Source of the DNA: Paenibacillus aurantius
GTDB lineage: Bacteria > Bacillota > Bacilli > Paenibacillales > NBRC-103111
Assembly: GCF_032268605.1 (NCBI RefSeq)
Contig: NZ_CP130318.1
Coordinates: forward strand, 4,377,501-4,441,500
Direction: 5' to 3'
Length of the DNA: 64,000 bases
Below the pieces are notes generated by a model. It had not been told where the DNA came from, ran no database searches, and saw only the letters and a program-made list of their open reading frames with translations. The translations under genes were made by a program, and so were the position numbers. Below are positions 34,134-43,614 of this stretch, in pieces (position 1 is the first letter of the stretch; each line of letters begins with the position of its first letter).

Positions 34134-35459
34134 TTATTTGTTTTGATCCAGCACTTTCTGGACTTTATCTTGAATCTGCTTCATGCCTTCTTCCGGGGCA
34201 AGCTTCTGACCGAGGATGTCGACAAAAATCGGCTGAGCCGCCAAGCGCCATTCCTGCCACGACGGATTCTCGTCCGTGGTTACGCCCGCCTGTGCGATCC
34301 CCTCGCTGAACGCCTTCTTATTCTTAGGATTGGCATTGGCATCCAGCTTCGTAATCGCATTCTTCTGTACCGGAATGGATGCACCGCTCTTGGCCAGCAC
34401 GGTCTGGGCTTCCTCGCTCAAGTAGTACTTGAGAAATTCCCACGCCGCGTCTTTGGCGTCTTGCTTGGCCTTAGAGAAAATCACCCAGCTGTTCGTAACG
34501 ATCGGCACGACCCGTTTGCCATCCGCTCCTTTTGGCATCATGACCGTATCGTAATCCAAGGAGGCAAACTCTTTATTGATAAGCGCCTGGTTGCTGTACT
34601 GCATGAAGAACATGGCCGCCTTGTTGGAAGCAAACGCCTTCCACTCGCCTCCCGCCACTTTGAGGAAGTCAGCGTCCGGGCTAATGCCCGTTTTCACCAG
34701 GTCGGCCCATGCCTTGATGCCGGCAATCGATTTGGGATCGGTAAACATCGCCTTCGTTTTGGATTCATCGAGCACCTGGCCGCCTTGCGAGCGGGCCCAC
34801 GGGTACCAGCCCTGGGTAATGCCCACGGAAGCGGCAAAACCATACTGATCCGGCTTGCCGTCACCATTCGTGTCCTTCGTCAGCTTCTTGGCCGTGTCGA
34901 TCATGTCCTGGTAGGTCCAGTTGTCGGTAGGGAGCGGAACGCCGGCATCCGTAAACATTTTCTTGTTGTAAGCCAACGCTACCGGATTGATCCCATGGGG
35001 GATGCCGTACACCTTGCCATTGGAAGCTTTGGCCGCGTACAAGCCGGATATGTAGTCCGCCTCTTTAAGATCCTTCTTGATGTAGGGGGTCAAATCCTCC
35101 GCCACGCCCCGGCTTCCGTAACCGAGAATGACAGCGTTTTCTTGAAACCATATATCAGGAGCCGTGCCGCCGGCGATTTCCGTCGTAATTTTGGTAGCGA
35201 AATCACCCCACGGTGCTTCTACAATCTCGGTCTTGATGTTCGGAAACTTGGCGATAAATCCATCGATGATCTCTTTCTTGGTTACATCATACGAGCCCGG
35301 GAGTCCGATCTTCAGCTTCATTTCTTTCGGGGCTTTCGATGCTTGCGGGGTGCCGGAAGCCGCCGGATTCGTTGAGGATTCCCCTGTTTTGCCTGTACTG
35401 CAAGCCGTTAAGGAAACAACCAATAACGATGCTGCTGCCGTCATCAAGCTCTTTTTCAT
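34134..35459 (-). CDS. Sugar ABC transporter substrate-binding lipoprotein
   Basis: A 441-residue CUT1-type solute-binding lipoprotein: signal peptide with lipobox LTAC, Ser/Thr linker, then KLKIGLPGSYDVTKKEIIDGFIAKFPNIKTE and GGTAPDIWFQENAVILGYGSRG, DTNGDGKPDQYGF, and AAWEFLKYYLSEEAQ. ATG 35459 is favoured over 35465 because AGGAGG is then eight bases upstream. First gene of an importer operon with two permeases and an SGNH hydrolase; divergent from the secreted glycosidase-like gene at 35784. Confidence 0.93.
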   Translation of the reverse strand: MKKSLMTAAASLLVVSLTACSTGKTGESSTNPAASGTPQASKAPKEMKLKIGLPGSYDVTKKEIIDGFIAKFPNIKTEIVEAPWGDFATKITTEIAGGTAPDIWFQENAVILGYGSRGVAEDLTPYIKKDLKEADYISGLYAAKASNGKVYGIPHGINPVALAYNKKMFTDAGVPLPTDNWTYQDMIDTAKKLTKDTNGDGKPDQYGFAASVGITQGWYPWARSQGGQVLDESKTKAMFTDPKSIAGIKAWADLVKTGISPDADFLKVAGGEWKAFASNKAAMFFMQYSNQALINKEFASLDYDTVMMPKGADGKRVVPIVTNSWVIFSKAKQDAKDAAWEFLKYYLSEEAQTVLAKSGASIPVQKNAITKLDANANPKNKKAFSEGIAQAGVTTDENPSWQEWRLAAQPIFVDILGQKLAPEEGMKQIQDKVQKVLDQNK

Positions 35460-35498
35460 ATTCATTCCCTCCTGTTTGGTAAGTTGCGACCCAACCTC

Positions 35499-35512
35499 AG
35501 AAATCGATTTCT
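35499..35512. promoter_or_regulatory. LacI-type operator candidate 1
   Basis: A perfect 14-bp palindrome AGAAATCGATTTCT with a central CG, the form of LacI-family operators, 40 bp upstream of the binding-protein start. A near copy lies at 35663-35676. Confidence 0.6.
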
Positions 35513-35662
35513 TCTTTCTTCTTCATAGTATAAGGCTGGTATTTTTTAGTCAATAACTTTTTCACAAAAATAAAATTATTTCACAAACAGGAAGTAATTC
35601 TCTTGACGTATGGCGAAAATGCGTGCTAAGTTTTGGGTGGGATTTCCTTTTATTTTGAAAAA

Positions 35663-35676
35663 AGAAATCGATTGCT
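35663..35676. promoter_or_regulatory. LacI-type operator candidate 2
   Basis: AGAAATCGATTGCT, 12 of 14 identical to the palindrome at 35499-35512. It lies about 108 bp upstream of the divergent secreted-protein gene. The 324-bp intergenic region (35460-35783) contains no gene; besides these sites a TTGACG element occurs at about 35604. Confidence 0.55.
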
Positions 35677-35783
35677 ATTAGGGAAGGAGGATGCTCTGCC
35701 TCTAACCATGCTGATCCGTACTCCGTTAAAAGGCATAAGAAGGTAAATTCAAAAAACTTCTAAAAGAAGAGAGGAGTTTGACA

Positions 35784-38700
35784 ATGGCAGTCCGATTCAA
35801 AGCCTTATCGAGTGCGCTCCTGATCGCTTGTATGCTCGTCCAGCTGCTTGCCGTTGGGGGGAAGCCCGCTAACGCCGCAGCAGCGGTCAATCTGATCGGA
35901 AATCCCGGGTTCGAAGCGACAGAGAACGGCATTCCTTCGGAATGGCAGGCCATGGGAGACTTATGGAACGGCGATATCCACGCCACAACCGATGCGGCCA
36001 TGACCGGTACCTACGGTCTCTCGATTCACACCGATACCTCTAACAACCCTTGGGTAGCCATTCCCGTTCCGGTTGAAGCCGGCGTCACTTATGAGATCAG
36101 CTCCTGGTATAAAACAACGGCGGTGATCGGAAGTGTCGGCTATAAGCTGGAGTATTTCAAGAACCTTGAGAAAACCGCCGCCAATTATATTACCGGATTC
36201 AGCCCGACAACGGCCGCGGGGCTCAATGACGGCCAATGGCATGAGCTGAAATACGAGACGGTCGCGCCTCCCGAATCAAACTATTTATATGTCTATCTGC
36301 GCCTATACGGTAAAGGAACGGTCTATTTCGATGACGTTACAATGGTTAAGAAGAAGGGCAAGCCTCAGCTGGCCGTTCAAACTGACCAAGTCTATTACTA
36401 CCCCGATATCCGGGAAGGCCGGGTAACGGTGGGGATTACGCCGGAGGACGGCCTACTGGCCGGCAAATCGGCAGACATTCGTCTGGTCAAAAAGTCGGAC
36501 GGCACTCCGTTGTTTACCCAAAGCGGCCTCCCGGCAGCAGCAAATGTAAGCGCTGACTTTGATCCTACCCGGATGGAGCTGGAGCAGCCTTATCAAGTAA
36601 TCGTCGATTTAAAGGATAACAATCAGCAGGTGCTGGAGAGCGTGGAGAAGACGATTTACCGCTGGGAGCGGCCGGGCATGCTGCCCGAGAATGGCCCCCT
36701 CCTGGTAGACGGCAAGCCGTTCTTTCCCGTCATCGCCTATCATGCTTATGCACAGGATTATGCTTCTCTGAAGGAAATCGGCGTGAATACGGTTCAGGGG
36801 GCCAATACGAACAGCATAGCCACCATGAAGACCCTACTGGATACAGCCCAAGCGGGCGGCATGAAGATGCTGATGACGCTGTATTACAACATGAAGGTAA
36901 AGGAGAACTTTGAATTAACCCGTCAAATGGTGACGACATTCAAGGATCACCCCGCTCTCCTCGGGTATATGATCATGGACGAGCCGACGACCAACGGAGT
37001 TCCCCAGTCGGAATTGCTGGAAGCGTACCGGTTGATTCGCTCGATCGACCCGGAGCATCCCACGTATATGGTAGAAGCGGACCGAACCGCCTACCGCTCC
37101 ACCGGCCAGGCGACGGATTTGCTCGTCACAGACGTGTATCCCTTCTATAAAAACAGCACGCTGCCGATCTCAGCCGTTGGAGACAGCGTCCGTGAGGCCA
37201 TGGCTGCCGTTGGGGACACGAAGCCGGTATGGACGGTCCTGCAAACGTTCCAGATGCCTAACACGAACTGGAACGTCCTCCCGACTATCGATCAGGTTCG
37301 CAATATGGCTTACCAGTCTTTCTTGGCCGGCAGCAAAGGGCTCGGCTTCTACTCGGTTAACGATCCGGGCTGGAAGCTGCAGGAGTCCGCATTGTGGCCG
37401 GGTATGGTTGCCTTCAAGGATGAGATAAGCTTGATGGGCGATTTGCTGGTTAACGGACACCAAGTGTCCCAGAGCATAGAAGGCCCGGTCCAATGGGGCA
37501 TCTGGCAAAAGGGAACCGACCGGTATGCCGTGGCGATCAACATCTCCAAGGAGCCCCAAACCGTAACCCTGCCGCTTGAGCAAGGCGGGAATCGGATCGA
37601 GCTTCTCTATGGCTCGACCCCTGCCCGGCAGGATAGCTGGGACAACGGGCTGACGGTCCGCCTGAATCCCGAGCAGACGTTCGTTTACCAAATCACTCCC
37701 TTTGCGGAAATGGTAACGGACGCCAATCTAGAGCTTCAAACCGACGCTGGAATCCTTCCGAACGGATATGGGCCGGCTCAGATCAACCATCTCCTGCAGG
37801 AACTGAACAAGCTGTCGGCTCTGCTGAAGGAAGAACCAGTGCCCGTCAAGCAAACCCTGGACCGGGCCACGAACGGGTTACGGGAGCTTTCCCACCTGCA
37901 AGCCTGGGTTGACGGGCAAACCGACGAGGCTCTGAATGGGAAGAAACAGGTCCTTTCTTCCAGCTTAGCCCGTGTGAAAGCGCTCGTGCTTCCGATCGTG
38001 CAGTCGATCGTTCGGTTGGAGCTCGAATCCCCGAATAGCGCGGTTACCCCCGGTGATGAGAAGCGGGTTGCGGTAACCTGGCAAAATGCGAGCGAAAAAA
38101 CCATCTCCGATGTCCAGCTCCGCATCGATTGGCCGGAGTCCTTCGGACTTCCTCCTGCTGTCAAAACGATCGGAGAGCTGCCGAGCGGACAGGGGGCAAC
38201 CTGGGAAGAGAGCGTGATCGTCCCCGAAACCGTTAAGCCCTGGGACTATTCCATCCAGACTACCATGAGCTATACCTACAAAGGCTTCCAGCTGTCGACT
38301 TCTACTGCGGCCAGTCTAACCGTTACCCCTTTGCTGGATGTCAAGCTTTCGCCCGGCCGGCTTGAGGTGAATAAAGCGGGAACCTATCCGATTACCGTCG
38401 AGATGACCAACAAATCGGGCCGCTCCCTTGATGTTGAATGGGGGCTGTCCGTACCGGACGGCATCACGGTTGATCTGCCTTCCACGGTAACCTTGGCCCC
38501 CTTGGAAACAAAGGTAGTTCAAGGGCAGGTGACGGTTCCTTCTCCGCTTAAGGAGGGGGAGTTCAGCGTGACAATCGAGGCTAAACGGGGAGAGGCCGTT
38601 CTCACCTCCCTTCCTTTAACCGTGAAGGTAGATACTAATCTGGTATACAACGGAGGCTTCGAGAAGCAGGCGGCCGCTTCCAAGCAGCCGGACGGATGGC

Positions 38701-39098
38701 AGATGAGAGCGAGTGCTTGGGACCAATCGGTTTCTCACACCGGGCAGGCTTCCGTGCGTCTAACCCCTGATTCCGCCAACCTTTTTAACGTGGTCAATAC
38801 GGATGTGCCTAAGGCGATCCCGGTTACTCCGGGTAAGAAATATGTGGGGAAGGCCTGGATCAAGAACTCGGCGACGGCCGGTGCGGTCTCCCTTGGCGTA
38901 CGACAGGCGAATGCAAGCGGCGGCACCCTTACGTATACTTGGAAGGATGCCGAACGAAACTCGGATTGGACCTTGTATGAGGTTTCTTTCACAGCACTGC
39001 CGCAAGCCCAGACGGCATGGATCTATTTCAAACTGGATCCAGCCGCTAACGGAGCGGCCTGGATCGACGATATCGAGCTTCGCGAGGTGCAGCCTTAA
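35784..39098 (+). CDS. Very large secreted multidomain glycosidase-like protein
   Basis: An 1104-residue secreted protein. Signal peptide ending ANA-AA near residue 32. CBM4/9-like module (NLIGNPGFE to YFDDVTMV, about 36-190), a beta domain, a TIM-barrel-like domain (about 300-560) with LLGYMIMDEPTT (Glu near 400) and PVWTVLQTFQMP, a helical stretch (about 650-730), two CARDB/NEW3-like sandwiches (about 750-950) and a C-terminal second CBM (LVYNGGFE to AWIDDIELREV). ATG 35784 has GAGGAG seven bases upstream. No cell-wall anchor. Convergent on the lyase locus with a shared terminator. It resembles the protein at 24139 in its barrel but has a different module order. Confidence 0.8.
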   Translation: MAVRFKALSSALLIACMLVQLLAVGGKPANAAAAVNLIGNPGFEATENGIPSEWQAMGDLWNGDIHATTDAAMTGTYGLSIHTDTSNNPWVAIPVPVEAGVTYEISSWYKTTAVIGSVGYKLEYFKNLEKTAANYITGFSPTTAAGLNDGQWHELKYETVAPPESNYLYVYLRLYGKGTVYFDDVTMVKKKGKPQLAVQTDQVYYYPDIREGRVTVGITPEDGLLAGKSADIRLVKKSDGTPLFTQSGLPAAANVSADFDPTRMELEQPYQVIVDLKDNNQQVLESVEKTIYRWERPGMLPENGPLLVDGKPFFPVIAYHAYAQDYASLKEIGVNTVQGANTNSIATMKTLLDTAQAGGMKMLMTLYYNMKVKENFELTRQMVTTFKDHPALLGYMIMDEPTTNGVPQSELLEAYRLIRSIDPEHPTYMVEADRTAYRSTGQATDLLVTDVYPFYKNSTLPISAVGDSVREAMAAVGDTKPVWTVLQTFQMPNTNWNVLPTIDQVRNMAYQSFLAGSKGLGFYSVNDPGWKLQESALWPGMVAFKDEISLMGDLLVNGHQVSQSIEGPVQWGIWQKGTDRYAVAINISKEPQTVTLPLEQGGNRIELLYGSTPARQDSWDNGLTVRLNPEQTFVYQITPFAEMVTDANLELQTDAGILPNGYGPAQINHLLQELNKLSALLKEEPVPVKQTLDRATNGLRELSHLQAWVDGQTDEALNGKKQVLSSSLARVKALVLPIVQSIVRLELESPNSAVTPGDEKRVAVTWQNASEKTISDVQLRIDWPESFGLPPAVKTIGELPSGQGATWEESVIVPETVKPWDYSIQTTMSYTYKGFQLSTSTAASLTVTPLLDVKLSPGRLEVNKAGTYPITVEMTNKSGRSLDVEWGLSVPDGITVDLPSTVTLAPLETKVVQGQVTVPSPLKEGEFSVTIEAKRGEAVLTSLPLTVKVDTNLVYNGGFEKQAAASKQPDGWQMRASAWDQSVSHTGQASVRLTPDSANLFNVVNTDVPKAIPVTPGKKYVGKAWIKNSATAGAVSLGVRQANASGGTLTYTWKDAERNSDWTLYEVSFTALPQAQTAWIYFKLDPAANGAAWIDDIELREVQP

Positions 39099-39138
39099 CC
39101 GGCCGCCGCTAAGCAGAAAGCCTTCCTAAACCCAATCG

Positions 39139-39173
39139 AAAAAGCCGCCGGGACGAAAGCCCGGCGGCTTTTT
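39139..39173. terminator. Bidirectional terminator between convergent genes
   Basis: A perfect 14-bp stem AAAAAGCCGCCGGG / CCCGGCGGCTTTTT with a seven-base loop. It serves both the plus-strand secreted protein and the minus-strand lyase operon. Confidence 0.95.
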
Positions 39174-39197
39174 GATGGAGTCCAGCAGCTGCGTAAG

Positions 39198-41519
39198 CTA
39201 CGTGCTGTATACTTTGGGCACTTCCACCTTGTGGGTCTCCCCCTCCTCGGTGAAATACAAATGAACCCCGTGATCCTGGTCATCCATAAAATGTGACACA
39301 TACTTGGGCGCGCTCTTCTTCATGGGGACAAGAAGGGTTACGATCCGGTGCCCCGCCGCTTCGCGGGTGACGGCCTTCAGGTGCCAATGGTTGCCCAGCC
39401 CTTCCAGCTCCTCAGGATCCACCCCTTCAAAGGTATCGCTCTGCGACAATTGGAGCTCTCCTGACGAGCAATAAACGAAGCGGACGTCCATGTCGGCCTT
39501 CTCTCCCCTCACGGCAAAGGCCTGCCGGCCCAGCTTCATAGGATGCAGCGTATGGAACAGCCAGTCCACCCGGCCGGGACGATCCAGATCGATATGGTCC
39601 ACCAGGATGAAATACGAGGACCGGACGAAATAAATTTCCCGCTCGAACCGCCGCAGATAGGGAACCTCTTCCCGGTAAGCCGGGGTGGCGTCCATCCTGG
39701 TGTATGGATACTCTCCGCGATAGGCAGCCTCGAGAATGGTCCCCGACGCTTCCATGTTTTTTCTCTTGTCGGTACCCGCATATTGCCCTTTTCCGTCGAT
39801 CAGCAGGGTGTTCTTCGACCGGGTCTGCCGCCGCCACTGCGTATGAAGGGTACTGCCAAAAGCCCCGTAGTATCCACTCTCGATGGCGAGAGGCTCCCCA
39901 TAGGCGTGGAGCACAAAGGCATTCTGGTCCCCGTGGCTGTGGGAAATCGAGCCGTACGGGGAGCTTTTGGCCAGAAGCATGATATGCTCGGAGGGATCTT
40001 CCATCCGGCTGTGCATGGCTACCCATCCGACGTCGCGAAACCACTTCAGCGGTGCCAGGTTGGAAGGCGGCTTCGCTTCCACCTGCGGGTAATCGAGCCG
40101 GTACATCATTTCGTCAAAGCGGAAATCCCACCACCCGTAATTGTAGAACTTCCCGTCGGCCTCCGTATCGCGAGCCTTCACCTGCTCATAGTACCACTGG
40201 TAATAAGGATTGCCCGTAATGCCGGCAAATTGACGGATGTTGAACCCGGTTTTCAAGCTGGGAGGCTCCCCCAGGTTGGACATATCGCAGAAGCTGGTCC
40301 GGATCGTGTCGGGAGAGAACACATACAAGGGAAAGTCACCCGTTTTGCGGAAAAAGGGACGCTTGTACAGGTCGATTCCCGTGTAATTGCGAAGCAGGTT
40401 CATGGCTTCCGTGACGAACGCCATCCCCGTGGTCCAATACATCGGACCCTCCGCCCAGCCGCCGTCTTCTCCTCCCCATGGGGTATAGAGGGCTGAATAA
40501 TACTCGATGGTGTAATCAAGCCACTCCCGGGCCTCTGGTTCCTCTTCCAGAAGCGCCAGGCAGCAGGGCACAAGAACGGAGGACAGGGAACGCACGGCAT
40601 GGCTGTCATACGGCACGTGATGGATTTTCGAGCGTTCCATCACATGGAAGGCCACCTGCTCGGTCCGACGGAAGAGACTGCGGCGCACCTCCGCCCGTTC
40701 CGCCTCCGAAAGGACATCGTGCAGCCAGTCATAGCCCCAGGCCAAGGCGCCGGCTATCCGGAAGGCCGCTTCGTCGTTGTAGTCCCGGGAAGTGGTCCCT
40801 TCCGGATTCCAGCGGGCGGCGTGAAGCAGCCATTCCTTCGCCTGCTGCAACAGCTCCCCGTCCTCAAGCACAACACCGGCAACGCTCATATGCCGGATCG
40901 CATAGAGGACCTCCTGGCAGTCCATATACATTCTCCGCCACAGCGCTGCCACGCGCCGGTTGTTCGGATAAGGGGAAGGCTCCGCGATGAGCGGTTTCTC
41001 CAGCCAAGGAAGCACCGACTTCTCATAAAACTCGTCCCAGCCCGTGCCCCCAGGGTCCGCCTTTACCTTCTCACGGAAGGCGGCTAGCCGATCATCGCCC
41101 AGCCACAGCCTCGGGCGACCCGAGACGGCATGGGCGTAACGGGTATTACGGCTGGGCAGCGGCGTCTCCGGCAGCCCCTCGGGAACCTCGAAGGACCGGA
41201 CGGCCCCCCACTCCGAATCCCGGTCCATGGGATCGTCCGTCCCCGGCTTAAGCAGGGCATACCTCCAATAATAACGGCCGGGTGCAAGAGCACGATCTGG
41301 GGTATGGAAGTTGCAGGACAGCGGACCGAAGGTTTCGGTTTCCCCGTCCCCAAATTCCGGAGAGGAAGAAAGCTGAAGCCCATACCTCTCCTCCTCCAGC
41401 CGGGCAGGCATCCAGGTGAAGCGCGGGGGGTTCTCCAGCAGCCGGGTCTTCCCGTCGGGAGAATAGGCCACGGTCAGCTTTCCGGTCTTCGGCTGGTACA
41501 AGGCGACAACATTATTCAT
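39198..41519 (-). CDS. DUF4962/heparinase II/III-family lyase-like protein
   Basis: A 773-residue cytoplasmic protein with an N-terminal DUF4962-type region (about 10-130, LLENPPRFTWMP), a central helical toroid (about 150-430; PYDSHAVRSLSS and EDGGWAEGPMYW carry candidate catalytic His/Tyr) and a C-terminal heparinase II/III beta-sandwich (SISHSHGDQNAFVLHAYGEPLAIESGYYG). Such enzymes cleave uronate-containing polysaccharides by beta-elimination. No signal peptide. ATG has AGGAGG nine bases upstream and overlaps the preceding lyase gene by 8 bp; last gene of the locus. Confidence 0.85.
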   Translation of the reverse strand: MNNVVALYQPKTGKLTVAYSPDGKTRLLENPPRFTWMPARLEEERYGLQLSSSPEFGDGETETFGPLSCNFHTPDRALAPGRYYWRYALLKPGTDDPMDRDSEWGAVRSFEVPEGLPETPLPSRNTRYAHAVSGRPRLWLGDDRLAAFREKVKADPGGTGWDEFYEKSVLPWLEKPLIAEPSPYPNNRRVAALWRRMYMDCQEVLYAIRHMSVAGVVLEDGELLQQAKEWLLHAARWNPEGTTSRDYNDEAAFRIAGALAWGYDWLHDVLSEAERAEVRRSLFRRTEQVAFHVMERSKIHHVPYDSHAVRSLSSVLVPCCLALLEEEPEAREWLDYTIEYYSALYTPWGGEDGGWAEGPMYWTTGMAFVTEAMNLLRNYTGIDLYKRPFFRKTGDFPLYVFSPDTIRTSFCDMSNLGEPPSLKTGFNIRQFAGITGNPYYQWYYEQVKARDTEADGKFYNYGWWDFRFDEMMYRLDYPQVEAKPPSNLAPLKWFRDVGWVAMHSRMEDPSEHIMLLAKSSPYGSISHSHGDQNAFVLHAYGEPLAIESGYYGAFGSTLHTQWRRQTRSKNTLLIDGKGQYAGTDKRKNMEASGTILEAAYRGEYPYTRMDATPAYREEVPYLRRFEREIYFVRSSYFILVDHIDLDRPGRVDWLFHTLHPMKLGRQAFAVRGEKADMDVRFVYCSSGELQLSQSDTFEGVDPEELEGLGNHWHLKAVTREAAGHRIVTLLVPMKKSAPKYVSHFMDDQDHGVHLYFTEEGETHKVEVPKVYST

Positions 41520-43614
41520 GGTTCCCTACCTCCTGTTCCGTGCGGATGGAATGTCCAATCCCCTGCTCCCGATTAAGGGTGATGGTCGACGTTCTTCCCC
41601 TTGTCCCGATGAGAACGTATGGGTCCTCCCCGCCAGGAGACTCACGCCATTCCAAGTCGGGCGTCGTCGTTCCATCGCAGCAGATAGTGATAAAGCGGAT
41701 AGACGCCCCGCACCGGCGGTGGAGCAGGCCTTCGGCGATTCTGGCCGGATTGTCGGCCGTTCCCGGAGCCTTTACGGCAAGCAGGATCGAATCCGGGAAC
41801 ATAAGCGTGGCCATGGCGATCTCCCCTGCTGTTCCCTTGCCCCCGCTTGAAGCGATGGGGATCCGAAAGCTTTGCCATTTGCCGCCGGATGCCGCTGAAG
41901 CCCCGCCACCTACTCGGCCCGCCGGTTGAATATGCGGATTTCCCAGCATTCCCGCGAGAAGCTGAGCCGGATCCTCAGCGGGCCCTTCTTCCCATCCGTC
42001 TCGGTTCATCGGCTGGAACCCGGCCGCTCCGTAGCAGTGCCAATCCACGGTACTAGCCTCCTCGAGGGTGATCTCAAACCAATCCAGCATCCACTGGGAG
42101 GTCAGGAGCAGGTGCCGGTCCATCACACAGCCCGGGTAGGCGTCCTTCGACCGGATGTGCAGGTAAGTTCCGTCCTCCATCTGCTCATACCTTACGCACT
42201 CTCCCGTGTGGGGAGCCTGGGAAGCGCCGTTGACCGAAACAGTATTATGGCTTGCCGTTTCGGCGTACCATTCCCGGCGCAGAGCCGATCCATAGGGTAC
42301 CATGCCGAGTTCCGGCGTAAGCTTCCCCTTGGCATGGCTTAAGCTGATATGCAGCTTGTCATAATGTCCATGCGAGCCGCCATGGGGACCGAAATCGGCC
42401 AGTATGGAGATCGGAGAACCCGGATAACGAAGAACAGCAAATCCCGACTCCTTCAGAAGGAGACCCTCCCTAGCGGCATCCGGAGCAGCCGACAAATCCA
42501 CGGCCCCCGTTCCGAACAGGAGAGCTTCCAGACCTCTCTGCCGGCGGGTGCCGTACAGGTCTTGGTAGACCGCGCCAAGCACACTACCACAAGACGTCAT
42601 TCCATAGCGGGCCAGGCCGATTTCCATCACTTCCGCGATTTCTCTTGAATAAGGAACCCGCCGGTAAGGCCCGTCGTGCAGGGCGGGCAGATCCCCCTGG
42701 TCGTCCGCTAGACCTATTAGAACCTCGAGCATGGAACGGAACGATTGTCTTTCGGAGCCAGCGGCTTCATAGAGGTTCCGGCCCAGCTTTTCCGCCATCT
42801 CCGCGGCAATCAGATAGGCGCGCAGGACGAACACATGATAATAGGTTGCTCCTTCGAATTCAAAGCCATCAGCTTTTACCCCGATGCTGAGGTGATGCAC
42901 GATGCCGCCTTCCCCTTCCACAAGGGCGTCCAGCTTCTTTCTATCGCCTCGAATGGAATAAATACAGGACAAAGCGGCGTTCAGCCAGGCGGTGTAATTG
43001 TTCTCCGGGTTGCGTTTCTCTTCGATCAGAATCCGTCTGTATTGAACCATGCTTTCTTCCAGCAGGGAGAAAAAACGATCCAGCACGGGCGCGTCGTCCT
43101 CAAAAGAAACCCCTTCCTCCTGCAGAAGCCCATAAGCCCTCAGAAGCGTCGTGGCCCATACGGCTTCCGTCAACGCCTGGTGAAAGGCACGCCCCTTCAG
43201 CATCCACGACTGGGCATCGGGATGAACGGGATAATGGGGGAACTGGCCGGCATAGCGGACGATCAGGTCCCGGCTGAGCTCCCCGTAACGCTTCTCCCGC
43301 GTTGCCGCGTAGACCGCCGCCGCTTGAAGAGCAAACCGGGCCAGCGACTGATGCTTAAATACCAGCCAGGCCCCCCGGTAAGGCTCCCCGGTCAGCCGGC
43401 AGCCATGAGGGCAGAGGAAAGCTTCCGCCTGCCGCTCATAAGGATCAAACAGCAGTTCGGTATGGTGGGACGGGCACACATACTGGTGCCACCAGCCCCC
43501 CGGCTCAACCGGGATGGAATAGCCGTTCCGCACCAGCCGGTCCAGCTCCTCCCTCAGCTCCTGCAAGGCTTCTTCGGCCCATTGATACCGCTTAACCTTA
43601 TCGCAGATTTTCAT
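41512..43614 (-). CDS. Heparinase II/III or alginate-lyase-family enzyme
   Basis: A 700-residue cytoplasmic protein with an alginate-lyase-like helical domain (about 60-350; NPENNYTAWLNAAL, DGFEFEGATYYHVFVLRAYL) and a heparinase II/III beta-sandwich (FGPHGGSHGHYDKLHISL, ASHNTVSVNG). The Asn, Tyr and His in these motifs match the catalytic set of PL15/PL17-like lyases. No signal peptide, so it should act on imported oligosaccharides. Its ATG overlaps the SDR stop by 4 bp and its end overlaps the second lyase by 8 bp. Confidence 0.87.
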   Translation of the reverse strand: MKICDKVKRYQWAEEALQELREELDRLVRNGYSIPVEPGGWWHQYVCPSHHTELLFDPYERQAEAFLCPHGCRLTGEPYRGAWLVFKHQSLARFALQAAAVYAATREKRYGELSRDLIVRYAGQFPHYPVHPDAQSWMLKGRAFHQALTEAVWATTLLRAYGLLQEEGVSFEDDAPVLDRFFSLLEESMVQYRRILIEEKRNPENNYTAWLNAALSCIYSIRGDRKKLDALVEGEGGIVHHLSIGVKADGFEFEGATYYHVFVLRAYLIAAEMAEKLGRNLYEAAGSERQSFRSMLEVLIGLADDQGDLPALHDGPYRRVPYSREIAEVMEIGLARYGMTSCGSVLGAVYQDLYGTRRQRGLEALLFGTGAVDLSAAPDAAREGLLLKESGFAVLRYPGSPISILADFGPHGGSHGHYDKLHISLSHAKGKLTPELGMVPYGSALRREWYAETASHNTVSVNGASQAPHTGECVRYEQMEDGTYLHIRSKDAYPGCVMDRHLLLTSQWMLDWFEITLEEASTVDWHCYGAAGFQPMNRDGWEEGPAEDPAQLLAGMLGNPHIQPAGRVGGGASAASGGKWQSFRIPIASSGGKGTAGEIAMATLMFPDSILLAVKAPGTADNPARIAEGLLHRRCGASIRFITICCDGTTTPDLEWRESPGGEDPYVLIGTRGRTSTITLNREQGIGHSIRTEQEVGNHE

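Noticed and set aside
34143-35375. A 410-codon plus-strand open frame antisense to the binding protein
   Set aside because: It mirrors a clear lipoprotein on the minus strand, has no ribosome site and no recognisable domain. GC-rich genes give such long antisense frames.
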